The position numbers and the translations under genes were made by a program. Source: Paracoccus haematequi (lineage in GTDB: Bacteria > Pseudomonadota > Alphaproteobacteria > Rhodobacterales > Rhodobacteraceae). Taken from it: a stretch of DNA of 64,000 nt. The notes beneath the pieces are model-generated. The model was given only the letters and a program-made list of their open reading frames with translations. It was not told where the DNA came from and did not search any database. The stretch is taken from NCBI RefSeq assembly GCF_900631945.1, contig NZ_UZWE01000025.1:1-64000 (forward strand), written 5' to 3'. Positions 47,486-56,410 of the stretch are shown here, in pieces. How positions within the stretch are numbered: the first letter of the stretch is position 1; every line of letters begins with the position of its first letter.

Positions 47486-47967
47486 TCGAAGATCTCCATC
47501 AGCATGGGTTCATAGGTCTGGCCGACGATCCGGTGGTAATGGTCGGCCTCGGACGCGTCGAAGATGTGCAGCGTCAGGATGCCGGTATCGGTTCCGTATT
47601 CCACCCAGGCCGTGCCGGGGGTCGCGGTCAGGATGATCGCCAGGACGGCCAGGGCGTTGGGGCTGGTGATCTGAAGGGGGATCTGGATGAAGGCCGAGGT
47701 TCGGCCGTTGCGGCCTTCGGTCAGAAGCAGCCGCGTGATCGCGGCGTTGGATCGGATGATGTCCAGGACCAGCGTCGCCGCCAGCCGGGGGATGGTCTGC
47801 CACCGCCGGATGCGCGGCTTGGCCGAATGCAGTGCCGAATAGGCCCAGCCCGCGACCAACGACAAGGCTGTCCCCAGAATCAGATAGCCCAGCGAGAACC
47901 GCGTCAGCATCAGCCACAGGAAGATCAGGCACAGCGACAGGACCGGATGGGGGAAAAGGCGGATCAT
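47482..47967 (-). CDS. mnhE: Monovalent cation/H+ antiporter subunit E
   Basis: This 161-aa MnhE/PhaE subunit starts with membrane helices ([37 protein letters not shown]). A cytosolic C-terminal domain with [12 protein letters not shown] and [10 protein letters not shown] follows. It overlaps mnhD and mnhF by four bases each. Confidence 0.92.
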   Translation of the reverse strand: MIRLFPHPVLSLCLIFLWLMLTRFSLGYLILGTALSLVAGWAYSALHSAKPRIRRWQTIPRLAATLVLDIIRSNAAITRLLLTEGRNGRTSAFIQIPLQITSPNALAVLAIILTATPGTAWVEYGTDTGILTLHIFDASEADHYHRIVGQTYEPMLMEIFE

Positions 47968-49604
47968 GGCTGGTCCTCGGCTGCGTCGGGACGGTCGGCG
48001 GCGCGTGGCGTGGCGAAGACGCCATAGGCATAGGCGGCCGTGTCGTGCAGGGCGTGGGCGGTCCCGGTGGTATAGCGCAGCATCGCCTCGGCCCGGAAGC
48101 CGATCAGGGACAGCACGACCAGCAGGGCGATCACCGGGGCGATCTCCAGCGCCAGCACGCGGGGCAGGGGCACGTCATTGGCCCAGAAGGTCTGGATGCC
48201 GATCCGCGCCATGCCGATCAGCGTGGCGAAGCCCGAAAGGATCAGCAGCGCGATGAAGGCCCAGGCCAGCCCGGCGGGCAGCGCGGTCTGCGCGATCAGC
48301 GGCTGGATCATCGCGATCTTGCCGATGAAGCCCGGCAGGGGCGGCAGCCCCGCCAGCATCAGCACACACAGCGCGAAGCACAGGCCCAGCACGGTCATCG
48401 TCGCGGGGATCGCCAGGCCGATGTCGGGCACCTCGTCCAGTTCGGCCTCGTCGATGCCATAGGCGTCGGCGGTCAGGGCCAGCATCGCGGCGATGCCGCC
48501 ATCCTCGCGGTTCATCGGCTCGATCAGCAGGAACAGCGCGCCGGTCGCCAGGACCGACCCGACCAGGTAATACAGCGCGCCCGACAGCATCGCCTCGCCC
48601 CCGCCCGCAAGCGCGAAGCCGGTGATCCCCAGCACCGTCCCCGACGAGATCAGCACCGAATGCGCGGCCATCCGCCCCAGCCCCTGCGAGGCAAGGATGC
48701 CCAGCAGCCCGGACAGCACCGTGATCATGCCCAGCACGATCAGGATGCCAGCCCCGAACCCGGCCGAGGCGCCGCCCGTTTCCCCGAACAGCAGCATCGC
48801 CAGCCGCAGGATCGCATAGACGCCGACCTTGGTCATGATCGCGAACATCGCGCCCACCGGGGCCGCTGCGGCCATATAGGCGGTGGGAAGCCAGAAGTTC
48901 AGCGGCCAGCTTCCGGCCTTGACCAGGAAGGCCACAGCCAGGATCGCCACGCCCGCGTGCAGCAGGGGCCGGTCCTCGCCCGGCATGGACGACACCAGGT
49001 TCGCCAGATGCGCCATATTCAGCGTGCCGCTGACGCCATAGATCAGGCTGACGCCGATCAGGAACAGCAGCGAGGCGGCCAGGTTGATGGCGATGTAATG
49101 CAGCCCGGCGCGGACGCGCAACTGCCCCGACCCGTGCAGCAGCAGCCCGTATGACGCGGCCAGCAGGATTTCGAAGAACACGAACAGGTTGAAGATGTCG
49201 CCGGTCAGGAAGGCGCCGTTCAGGCCGACCAGCAGGAACTGGAACAGCGAATAGTAATGCGGACCCTGCCTGGCCCAGCCCGCGCCGGCATAGACCAGCG
49301 ACGGAATCGCCAGCAGCGCCGTCAGCACCAGCATCATCGCCGCCAGCCGATCCAGCACCAGAACGATCCCGAAGGGCGCCGACCAGTCGCCCAGCAGATA
49401 GAAGCTGATCCCTTCCGCGTCGCTGATATCGCCGCCGGTCTTGGCACGGACCACCAGCTCGACGGCGATCAGCAGTTGCGCCGCGACCGAGATCAGGCTC
49501 AGCCAGAATTTCGCCTGCCGCTGCCGGTCGTCGTACAGCAGCATCAGCGCGCCCACGACGAAGGGGATCAGGATCGGCGCGATTATCAGGTGTTCGCTGA
49601 TCAC
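47964..49604 (-). CDS. mnhD: Monovalent cation/H+ antiporter subunit D
   Basis: This 546-aa polytopic protein is homologous to NuoM/NuoN of complex I. It contributes to proton translocation. The conserved Lys segment LVKAGSWPLNFWLPTAY and YLVGSVLATGALF are typical. I chose a GTG start at 49604 whose bases overlap the mnhC stop (GTGA). A longer frame to 49850 overlaps mnhC and is rejected. Confidence 0.94.
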   Translation of the reverse strand: MISEHLIIAPILIPFVVGALMLLYDDRQRQAKFWLSLISVAAQLLIAVELVVRAKTGGDISDAEGISFYLLGDWSAPFGIVLVLDRLAAMMLVLTALLAIPSLVYAGAGWARQGPHYYSLFQFLLVGLNGAFLTGDIFNLFVFFEILLAASYGLLLHGSGQLRVRAGLHYIAINLAASLLFLIGVSLIYGVSGTLNMAHLANLVSSMPGEDRPLLHAGVAILAVAFLVKAGSWPLNFWLPTAYMAAAAPVGAMFAIMTKVGVYAILRLAMLLFGETGGASAGFGAGILIVLGMITVLSGLLGILASQGLGRMAAHSVLISSGTVLGITGFALAGGGEAMLSGALYYLVGSVLATGALFLLIEPMNREDGGIAAMLALTADAYGIDEAELDEVPDIGLAIPATMTVLGLCFALCVLMLAGLPPLPGFIGKIAMIQPLIAQTALPAGLAWAFIALLILSGFATLIGMARIGIQTFWANDVPLPRVLALEIAPVIALLVVLSLIGFRAEAMLRYTTGTAHALHDTAAYAYGVFATPRAADRPDAAEDQP

Positions 49605-49945
49605 TGGCTGCGCTCCTTCCCGTCGACATGGTCGGTGCCGGTCATCCCGCGCGAGGCGATCATCACCACCAGGAACAGCGCCGTGGTGGCGAAGCTGATG
49701 ACGATGGCGGTCAGCACCAGGGCCTGCGGCAGCGGGTCGGCATAGCGGGTGGGATCGACGAAGCCCCCCTTGGGCATGATCGGCGGCGCGCCCGGCGTCA
49801 GGCGGCCCATCGAGAAGATGAACAGGTTGACGGCATAGGACAGCAGGCACAGCCCGACGACGACCTGGAAGCTGCGCGGACGCAGCAGCAGCCAGATGCC
49901 GGACGCGGACAGGATGCCGATGGCGGCGGACAGGATGATCTCCAT
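49601..49945 (-). CDS. mnhC: Monovalent cation/H+ antiporter subunit C
   Basis: This 114-aa NuoK-like subunit has three helices (IILSAAIGILSASGIWLLLR, VVVGLCLLSYAVNLFIFSM, ALVLTAIVISFATTALFLVV). ALVLTAIVI with a preceding DPLPQ is the family signature. It overlaps the stop of mnhA with TGATG. Confidence 0.94.
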   Translation of the reverse strand: MEIILSAAIGILSASGIWLLLRPRSFQVVVGLCLLSYAVNLFIFSMGRLTPGAPPIMPKGGFVDPTRYADPLPQALVLTAIVISFATTALFLVVMIASRGMTGTDHVDGKERSQ

Positions 49946-52833
49946 CAGGCGGCTTCCTTCTTGGCGGCGGCGAGTTCGTCGGCTTCGCGCATCCGGCTGG
50001 CGCGCAGCGACTGGTGGGCGATGGCGACCAGCATCAGCACGACCGCGCCGACCACGGTGGCGAAGACGCCGATGTCGAACAGCAGCGCGGTGGCCGCCGG
50101 AACCTGGCCGATCAGCGGAATGTCGACATAACGGGCATGGGCCGTCAGGAAGGGATAGCCGAACAGCCAGGCCCCCATGCCGGTCGACACCGCGATCAGC
50201 AGGCCGAAGCCCATCCAGCGGATCGGCAGCACGGTGATGCGCGCCTCGACCCAGCGGACATTGGTGGCGATGTACTGGATCAGGAAGGCGATCGCCAGGG
50301 TCACCCCGGCGGCGAAGCCCCCGCCCGGCAGGTCGTGGCCGCGGAAGAAGAAATAGCCCGACAGCATGATCAGGATCGGGAACATCCAGATCATCAGGAC
50401 CGAGGGGACATACAGGTAATCGTCCAGCGACGGGCTGTCGTCCACGGTCTGCTGATAGGGTGCCTCGACGCTTTCGGGGGCGGGGCGGAAGCGGCGCAGC
50501 AGGCCATAGACCGTCAGCCCCACGATCGCCAGAACCGAGATCTCGCCGAAGGTGTCGAAGGCGCGGAAATCGACCAGGATCACATTCACCACATTGGTGC
50601 CGCCGCCTTCGTAATAGGCATTGCCCAGAAACCAGTCGCCGACATTGCTGACCACGGGGCGCGTCATCACGGTGAACGCGATCGCGGCGATGCCGAAGCC
50701 CCCGGCCAGCGCGATCACCAGGTCGCGGCCGCGCCGGATCTTGGCGGGCATCAGCTTGTCCTCGGCGATCTCGGAGCGGCGCTTGGGCAGCCAGCGAAGG
50801 CCCAGCAGCAGCAGGACGGTGGTCACGATCTCGACCAGAAGCTGCGTCACGGCCAGGTCGGGCGACGAGAACCAGGCGAAGGTCAGGCAGGTGACGACCC
50901 CCGCCCCGCCCAGCAGCACCAGGGCGGCGAAGCGGTGATACTTGGCCTGCCAGGCCGCGCCTATGGCGCAGGCGGCGCCCACCGTCCACAGCATGGCGAA
51001 GGCCGGGTTCGGCGCGTGCAGCCGCAGTTCCTGTGCCAGGGTCAGGCCCCCCCACAGCGACGCCACCGCCACCGCGACCCCGGTCAGCACCAGCAGGCGC
51101 AACTGCGGCTGCAAGGATTCGGTGGACATTACCCCATGCGCCAGGCGCGGCAGCCGCCAGGTCAGGCGGAACAGCAGCCAGTCATAGACCCGCTGCGCCC
51201 GCAGGCGGTGCAGCAGGAACGGTCCTTCGGGACCGGCCGCGATGGCCCTGGCGCTGAACACATAGATCAGCGCGCCCACGGCAAGCGCCACCAGGCTCAG
51301 CATCAGGGGGGCGTTCACGCCGTGCCAAATGGCGATCTTGTAATAGGGCATCTCGGCCCCCGCCACAGACCGCGCCGCGGCATTGACGATGGGACCAAGC
51401 GTCAGCGCCGGGAAGATGCCCACCAGCAGGCAGATCAGCACCAGCAGTTCGACCGGGCGGCGCATCCAGGCGACCGGCTCGTGCGGCGCCTTGGGCAGGT
51501 CGGTCGCCTGCGGGCCGAAGAACACCGTGGCGATGAAGCGCAGCGAATAGGCGACCGACAGGCAACTGCCCACCACCGCCAGATAGGGCAGGGCCTCGTC
51601 CAGCCAGGTGCCGTTGTGCCAGTCCACCGCCTCGGCCAGGAACATCTCCTTGGACAGGAAGCCGTTCAGCAGCGGCACCCCGGCCATGGCGGCGGCGGCG
51701 ACGATGGCCAGGGTCGCGGTGAAGGGCATCGGCCGGAACAGCCCGGACAGGCGGCGCATGTCGCGGGTGCCGGTCTCGTGGTCGATGATGCCCGCCGCCA
51801 TGAACAGCGAGGCCTTGAACACCGCGTGGTTGCAGATGTGGAAGATCGCCGCCAGGATCGCCACCGGCCCGCCGATCCCGGCCAGCGCGGTGATCAGGCC
51901 CAGATGGCTGATCGTGGAATAGGCCAGCAGCCCTTTCAGATCGTGGCGATACAGCGCCACCGCCGCCCCCAGGATCAGCGTGATCATGCCGATGCCGGTC
52001 ACGGTGAAGAACCAGGCCTCGGTCCCGCCCAGGGCCGGGGAAAAGCGCACCAGCAGGAACACCCCCGCTTTCACCATCGTCGCGGAATGCAGGAAGGCCG
52101 ATACGGGGGTCGGCGCGGCCATCGCGCCGGGCAGCCAGAAATGGAACGGGAACTGTGCGGACTTGGTGAACGCGCCCAGCAGGAACAGCGCCAGGATCGC
52201 GCCGTACCAGGGATGGGCGCGGATCGCGTCGCCCGACCGCAGGATGATCCCCAGGTCATAGGTGCCCGCGACCTGGCCCAGCATCAGCATCGCGGTCAGC
52301 AGGCACAGCCCGCCAAGCGCGGTGATGATCAGCGCCGTCCTTGCCCCGTCGCGCGCCGCCGCGCCCTGGTGCCAGAAGCCGATCAGCAGGAAGGACATGA
52401 ACGAGGTCAGTTCCCAGAACACCACCATCACCAGCACGTTGCCGGAAATCAGGATGCCCTGCATCGCCCCGGTGAAGGCCATCAGCAGCGCGAAGAAGCG
52501 CGGCAGGCTGTCGCCCGACCCCATGTAATAGCGCGCATAGATCACCACCAGCACGCCGATGGACAGCACCAGCGTGGCGAACAGCCAAGCGAACCCGTCC
52601 ATCCGCAGCGCCAGGTTCATCCCCAGCGAGGGCACCCATTCGCCGCTGGCGCGCAGCACGCCGCCGGTTCGGATATCGGGCAGGAACCCCGCCAGGATCG
52701 CCAGCCCGGCGACCAGCGACAGGCCGGACAGCCAGGTCGCCGCGCCGCGCGCGGTCTGGCGCAGGGTCAAAAGAATAAGCGAGGTCGCGAAGGGAAGGCA
52801 GGCAAACAACAGGAACAGATTGTGTTCGGCCAT
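49945..52833 (-). CDS. mnhA: Monovalent cation/H+ antiporter fused subunit A/B (PhaAB type)
   Basis: This 962-aa NuoL-like protein has about 20 membrane helices. The proton-channel Lys/Glu regions are visible in FTKSAQFPFHFWLPGAMAAP, TVSHLG-like TISHLGLITALAG and NHAVFKASLFMAAGIIDHET. The C-terminal part (about 790-962) carries MnhB-like elements, including GHDLPGGGFAAGVTLAIAF. The fusion of A and B is typical of alphaproteobacterial Pha systems. It is the first gene of the operon (A/B, C, D, E, F, G). Confidence 0.95.
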   Translation of the reverse strand: MAEHNLFLLFACLPFATSLILLTLRQTARGAATWLSGLSLVAGLAILAGFLPDIRTGGVLRASGEWVPSLGMNLALRMDGFAWLFATLVLSIGVLVVIYARYYMGSGDSLPRFFALLMAFTGAMQGILISGNVLVMVVFWELTSFMSFLLIGFWHQGAAARDGARTALIITALGGLCLLTAMLMLGQVAGTYDLGIILRSGDAIRAHPWYGAILALFLLGAFTKSAQFPFHFWLPGAMAAPTPVSAFLHSATMVKAGVFLLVRFSPALGGTEAWFFTVTGIGMITLILGAAVALYRHDLKGLLAYSTISHLGLITALAGIGGPVAILAAIFHICNHAVFKASLFMAAGIIDHETGTRDMRRLSGLFRPMPFTATLAIVAAAAMAGVPLLNGFLSKEMFLAEAVDWHNGTWLDEALPYLAVVGSCLSVAYSLRFIATVFFGPQATDLPKAPHEPVAWMRRPVELLVLICLLVGIFPALTLGPIVNAAARSVAGAEMPYYKIAIWHGVNAPLMLSLVALAVGALIYVFSARAIAAGPEGPFLLHRLRAQRVYDWLLFRLTWRLPRLAHGVMSTESLQPQLRLLVLTGVAVAVASLWGGLTLAQELRLHAPNPAFAMLWTVGAACAIGAAWQAKYHRFAALVLLGGAGVVTCLTFAWFSSPDLAVTQLLVEIVTTVLLLLGLRWLPKRRSEIAEDKLMPAKIRRGRDLVIALAGGFGIAAIAFTVMTRPVVSNVGDWFLGNAYYEGGGTNVVNVILVDFRAFDTFGEISVLAIVGLTVYGLLRRFRPAPESVEAPYQQTVDDSPSLDDYLYVPSVLMIWMFPILIMLSGYFFFRGHDLPGGGFAAGVTLAIAFLIQYIATNVRWVEARITVLPIRWMGFGLLIAVSTGMGAWLFGYPFLTAHARYVDIPLIGQVPAATALLFDIGVFATVVGAVVLMLVAIAHQSLRASRMREADELAAAKKEAA

Positions 52834-53061
52834 CTTCGCGTCGCCCTCACCTCAGCAAAACATCTTGTCTTTCCCGGCACATGATGGTGCAGCCTTATCC
52901 ATTCGAAAGAAAGGGACAAGCTGCGAGGCGCCTTCGGGAACACGACCCGAATGCCTTTCGCCCCGGTCGAGTTCAAGGCCAGATTGCCCGCGATGAGGGG
53001 ATTTTGCCAACTTTTCCGTTATCGGCAGCAGCCGGGCGGGGGACGCCGCCCGTCCGCTGTC

Positions 53062-54138
53062 CTAGACCTCGACCGCGATCGGGCCGAGAGGATGGGAACA
53101 GCAGGCCAGGATATAGCCCTCCTCGATGTCCTCGTCGCTGATGCCGCCGTTGTGGACCATATGCACCTCGCCCGAGATCTTGCGGATCTTGCAGGTGCCG
53201 CACAGGCCGAAGGTGCAGCCCGAGGGGATGTTCAGGCCCGACCGCTTGGCGACCGCCAGAACCGTGTCGGTTTCCGCGCAGGGGGTGGTGACGCCGCTGG
53301 CCGCGAAGGTGATCTGGGCCTTGGCGCCTTCTTCGGGGGCCACATCGTCGATCACCGGGGCGTCGGCCTCGGTCTTGATGGGGGCGCCGAAGCTTTCCTG
53401 GTGGTAATGATCCATGTCGAAGCCAAGCGCCACCAGCATGTCGCGCACAGACTGCATGAAGGGTTCCGGCCCGCAGCAGAACACCTCTCGCTCCAGGTAA
53501 TCGGGGGCCATCAGCCCCAGCATGATCTGGTTCAACCGCCCCTGATAGCCGGTCCAGGCGGTGAAGGGGTCGTTCTGTTCCACCGTGAAGCGCAGTTGCA
53601 GGCCGGGCACGCGGTCGGCGAACTGTTCCAGGCGGTGGCGGAAGATGATGTCGGACGGGCTGCGGGCGGCGTGGACGAAGACGATGTCCGGCATCTCGCC
53701 CGAATCCCAGGCCCAAGTGGTCATCGACATCATCGGCGTGACGCCCGATCCGGCCGAGATGAACAGGTGCTTCTTCGCCGGGTGGCGGTGGCTGGAAAAG
53801 ATCCCCGACGGGCCATAGGCCTTGATCCGCATCCCCGGCCGCAGGTGGTCCAGCATCCAGCGGGTCGCCAGCGACGTGCGCTGCGCCTTGACCGTGACCG
53901 AGATCGACAAGGGCCGCGACGGGCTGGAGCTGATCGTATAGGTCCGCTGCACGTTGCCGGACGGCAGCGGCAGGTCCAGCGTGATGAACTGCCCCGGCTG
54001 GTAATCGAACCACGCCCCCGACGGCGCCCGAAAGGTGAAGGTGGCGGCGTCCGCCGTTTCCGGCACCACCATCGCGCATTCCAGATGCTCGTCGTCGGAC
54101 CACGGCTCGGCGGCCCAGTTCAGGCGTGGCTTCGGCAT
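53062..54138 (-). CDS. gbcB: Ferredoxin-reductase component of Rieske oxygenase (GbcB-like)
   Basis: The 358-aa reductase has an FAD-binding domain (GQFITLDLPLPSGNVQRTYT), an NAD-binding domain (FISAGSGVTPMMSM, CCGPEPFMQSV) and a C-terminal plant-type [2Fe-2S] ferredoxin. The cluster motif is CTFGLCGTCK plus a distal Cys (CCSHPLG). It transfers electrons to the adjacent Rieske oxygenase. Pairing with a GbcA-like partner points to glycine betaine demethylation, though related pairs act on stachydrine or carnitine-type substrates. Confidence 0.88.
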   Translation of the reverse strand: MPKPRLNWAAEPWSDDEHLECAMVVPETADAATFTFRAPSGAWFDYQPGQFITLDLPLPSGNVQRTYTISSSPSRPLSISVTVKAQRTSLATRWMLDHLRPGMRIKAYGPSGIFSSHRHPAKKHLFISAGSGVTPMMSMTTWAWDSGEMPDIVFVHAARSPSDIIFRHRLEQFADRVPGLQLRFTVEQNDPFTAWTGYQGRLNQIMLGLMAPDYLEREVFCCGPEPFMQSVRDMLVALGFDMDHYHQESFGAPIKTEADAPVIDDVAPEEGAKAQITFAASGVTTPCAETDTVLAVAKRSGLNIPSGCTFGLCGTCKIRKISGEVHMVHNGGISDEDIEEGYILACCSHPLGPIAVEV

Positions 54139-54145
54139 CCCGCGC

Positions 54146-55378
54146 TTACTCCGCTGCGACGCTGGTGGGGGTCAGGCGGCGGGCCATCAGCCCGCAATAC
54201 CAGTCGATCAGGTGGATGACGCCCGCTTCCTGGGTCGGCGAATAGGGGCCGGGCTGATAGGCGGGCGACAGGATCCCGCGCTGGTTTTCCTCGACCACCT
54301 GACGGTCCTCGTCATTGGTTGCCAGCCAGACCTCGGTCAAGGCCTTGAGGTCGTAGTCCTTGCCCTCGATCGCGTCCTTGTGGACCAGCCACTTGGTCGT
54401 GACCTCGGTTTCGGTGGGGCTGATCGGCAGGATGCGGAAGACGATGGCGTGGTCGGGCAGGAAGTGGTTCCAGGACGACGGGAAGTGATAGAACATCAGC
54501 GACCCCGCGTCGTTCCAGGGGATCGTGCCCATCCGCCGCGCCACGGCGGCCTTGCCCGACATGGTGAAGCTTTCCTGATTGTCCATCAGCGGCACGCGGG
54601 CCATGCGCCACTGCATGTCGGGCGCGTTGGTGAACCGCGACGGCAGGTTGGCGGCGTCGCAGCGCGCCCAATGCGCAAGGATTTCCGGGCTGGCGGAATT
54701 CGGGCCTTCCATCACCGTCATCAGCGGATCGTCCGAATACGTCCGGCACAGCGAGGGATGGGAGCCGCCGCAGTGATAGCATTCGCGGTTGTTTTCCATC
54801 ACCAGCTTCCAGTTGCCCTTCTCGACGATGGTCGAACTGAAGGCGACCTTGCTGTCGGCGATGGCCGAGGGCAGAACATAGCGCGTCAGGTTCGCGGCCA
54901 GTTCGTTGATCGCGGGGGGCACCTGGGCCAGGCAGATGAACACCATGCCGCCCAGATCGACGCAATGGACCGGCTTCAGCCCGTATTTGCTGGCGTCGAA
55001 GCCTTCGCCCATGTCGCGCGCATACAGCAGCTTGCCGTCCAGGTCATAGGTCCACTGGTGATAGGGGCAGACCAGTTTCGGATTGGATCCGTTGGTCTTG
55101 GGGCACAGCCGCTGGCCGCGATGGCGGCAGACGTTGTGGAACGCCCTGATCCGGCCGTCCGCGCCGCGGATGACGATCACCGGATAGGCGCCGACGTTCA
55201 GGGTGACGAAGTTGCCGGTCTTGGGGATCTCGCACGAGGGCAGCGCGAAGAGCCATTCGCGATACCAGATCTGTTCCAGGTCGTCCTGAAAGGTCTGTTC
55301 GCTGCAATAAAGGTCGCGCGGCAGGGAAAAGCCGGGGACGCGTTCGGCGATCAGGCTGGCGGTAAAGGTCGTGTTCAT
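54146..55378 (-). CDS. gbcA: Rieske non-heme iron oxygenase, glycine betaine monooxygenase-like
   Basis: This 410-aa oxygenase alpha subunit has the Rieske [2Fe-2S] site CRHRGQRLCP and CPYHQWTY. A mononuclear-iron domain follows with NNRECYHCGGSHPSL (two His) and a later Asp. It fits the GbcA/stachydrine-demethylase group of N-demethylating oxygenases. The start at MNTTFTASL was preferred over a further 13 residues upstream. It ends 7 bp before gbcB. Tandem repeats upstream (55429-55457) may bind an AraC-type regulator. Confidence 0.88.
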   Translation of the reverse strand: MNTTFTASLIAERVPGFSLPRDLYCSEQTFQDDLEQIWYREWLFALPSCEIPKTGNFVTLNVGAYPVIVIRGADGRIRAFHNVCRHRGQRLCPKTNGSNPKLVCPYHQWTYDLDGKLLYARDMGEGFDASKYGLKPVHCVDLGGMVFICLAQVPPAINELAANLTRYVLPSAIADSKVAFSSTIVEKGNWKLVMENNRECYHCGGSHPSLCRTYSDDPLMTVMEGPNSASPEILAHWARCDAANLPSRFTNAPDMQWRMARVPLMDNQESFTMSGKAAVARRMGTIPWNDAGSLMFYHFPSSWNHFLPDHAIVFRILPISPTETEVTTKWLVHKDAIEGKDYDLKALTEVWLATNDEDRQVVEENQRGILSPAYQPGPYSPTQEAGVIHLIDWYCGLMARRLTPTSVAAE

Positions 55379-55428
55379 GTCTGGACCCATCGAGGTGCTG
55401 GCTGCTATGTGACCCAAATTAGCCGCAT

Positions 55429-55457
55429 TGCGACCGGGACGTGGCAGATTTGCGACC
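55429..55457 (-). promoter_or_regulatory. Tandem GGTCGCA repeats, candidate AraC-type site for gbcAB
   Basis: Two direct copies of GGTCGCA spaced 22 bp start to start (two helical turns) lie 50-80 bp upstream of gbcA. This spacing is typical of AraC/XylS-family activator sites such as GbdR, which controls glycine betaine genes elsewhere. The regulator is not in the window. Confidence 0.45.
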
Positions 55458-55602
55458 CCAAAATGCGCGATTGAGACATTGCCGCGCGGGCGGCGTTGTT
55501 TTGCGGCGGCAGGGACGCGGCAATCCGGGGGCGGATGCCCGGCGTCATGGCAATTCGGCGCCGCCTCGGCCCCGAATCGCTTGTCAAGATGTTAACTAGA
55601 TG

Positions 55603-55631
55603 TTGACGATTGCGGCGCCCTCATGTCTATA
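55603..55631 (+). promoter_or_regulatory. nrdHIEF sigma-70-type promoter
   Basis: TTGACG (55603-55608) and TCTATA (55626-55631) are spaced by 17 bp. It is the best promoter match in the region. The expected start is near 55638. Confidence 0.55.
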
Positions 55632-55634
55632 TGA

Positions 55635-55750
55635 TGTGGTCGTGACGCCCTGCGGTTGTAGGGCTTGACCGGCAAGACATCACTGGCGGCGGATCGGGCC
55701 TTGCGGCGCGGCGGGATTCGGTTCCGCCCCGCGGCCCGCCGCCGACCACA
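55635..55750 (+). ncRNA. Structured 5' leader of nrdH (candidate regulatory RNA)
   Basis: A closing stem TGTGGTCG (55635-55642) pairs with CGACCACA (55743-55750). Inside it are a GCCCT / AGGGC hairpin (55647-55651 with 55660-55664) and a GC-rich GGCGGGA / TTCCGCC hairpin near 55711-55728. The ribosome-binding site AAGGAG follows just after the closing stem. No known riboswitch consensus was matched, and the function is inferred only. Confidence 0.4.
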
Positions 55751-55767
55751 CAGAAGGAGCAGAGGCC

Positions 55768-55989
55768 ATGACCATCACCGTTTATTCCAAGCCGGCCTGC
55801 GTGCAATGCACCGCGACCACCCGCGCCCTTGATGCGCGCGGGCTGTCCTATGACGTGATCGACCTGACCGAGGACGAGGCCGCGATGGAACGGGTGATGG
55901 CGCTTGGCTATCGGCAGGCGCCTGTGGTGGTGGCGGGGGACTCGCACTGGGCCGGCTTCCGTCCCGACATGATCGGCCGCCTGGCCTGA
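55768..55989 (+). CDS. nrdH: Glutaredoxin-like NrdH redoxin
   Basis: This 73-aa thioredoxin-fold protein has the active site CVQC near residue 11 (SKPACVQCTATTRAL) and WAGFRPDMI near the end. It donates electrons to class Ib ribonucleotide reductase. The leader carries AAGGAGCAGAGG before the ATG. nrdI follows after 7 bp. Confidence 0.95.
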   Translation: MTITVYSKPACVQCTATTRALDARGLSYDVIDLTEDEAAMERVMALGYRQAPVVVAGDSHWAGFRPDMIGRLA

Positions 55990-55996
55990 TCCGGCC

Positions 55997-56410
55997 ATGC
56001 CTGGGCTGGTCTTCTATTCCTCGGCCTCGGGGAACACGGCGCGTTTCGTGGCGCGCCTGGGCCTGCCCGCGCTGCGGATCCCGATGCGGCCGGGCGAGCC
56101 GATGCCTGCGGTCGACGCGCCTTTTGTGCTGATCTGCCCCACCTATGCCGACGGGCAGGGGCGCGGCGCGGTCCCGAAGCCGGTGATCCATTTCCTGAAC
56201 GATCCCGCCCGCCGCGCATTGCTGCGCGGGGTGATCGGCACGGGAAACCGCAACTTCGGCGCGACCTATGCGCTGTCGGCCCGCGTAATCGCGGAAAAAT
56301 GCAATGTCCCCGTGCTGTGGCGGTTCGAGCTGGCGGGGACGGACACCGATATTCAAAAGGTCCGCGCGGGCCTTCATCACTTCCGGGGGTTGGAATGCTT
56401 GACGGTCTGA
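55997..56410 (+). CDS. nrdI: NrdI flavodoxin-like protein
   Basis: This 137-aa FMN protein activates the manganese cofactor of Nrd[17 protein letters not shown] forms the phosphate-binding loop and [15 protein letters not shown] is typical of the family. It overlaps nrdE by 16 bp. Confidence 0.95.
   Translation: MPGLVFYSSASGNTARFVARLGLPALRIPMRPGEPMPAVDAPFVLICPTYADGQGRGAVPKPVIHFLNDPARRALLRGVIGTGNRNFGATYALSARVIAEKCNVPVLWRFELAGTDTDIQKVRAGLHHFRGLECLTV

Larger units (their letters stand above)
55379..55767. promoter_or_regulatory. 389-bp divergent region between gbcA and nrdH
   Basis: No gene is seen in this stretch. On the gbcA side the heptamer TGCGACC occurs twice with a 22-bp period (55429-55435, 55451-55457), i.e. 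GGTCGCA on the gbcA strand. On the nrd side a promoter TTGACG-N17-TCTATA precedes a folded leader of about 130 nt. Near-repeats GATGTTAAC / GATGTTGAC (55589-55607) overlap the -35 box. Confidence 0.5.

Noticed and set aside
49945..52884. Very long open frame on the plus strand opposite mnhA, and similar long antisense frames elsewhere
   Set aside because: High GC suppresses stops in these frames. The products are His/Gln/Arg-rich and lack domains, while the minus-strand gene is a clear family member.
55618..55640. NrdR box at the nrd promoter
   Set aside because: CTATAT lies in the right place, but the outer ACA/TGT positions of the consensus do not match well enough.
55635..55767. Cobalamin riboswitch before nrdH
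   Set aside because: A TCACTGGCGG stretch resembles part of the B12 box, but the other conserved blocks are absent and the enzyme class downstream is Ib, not B12-dependent.
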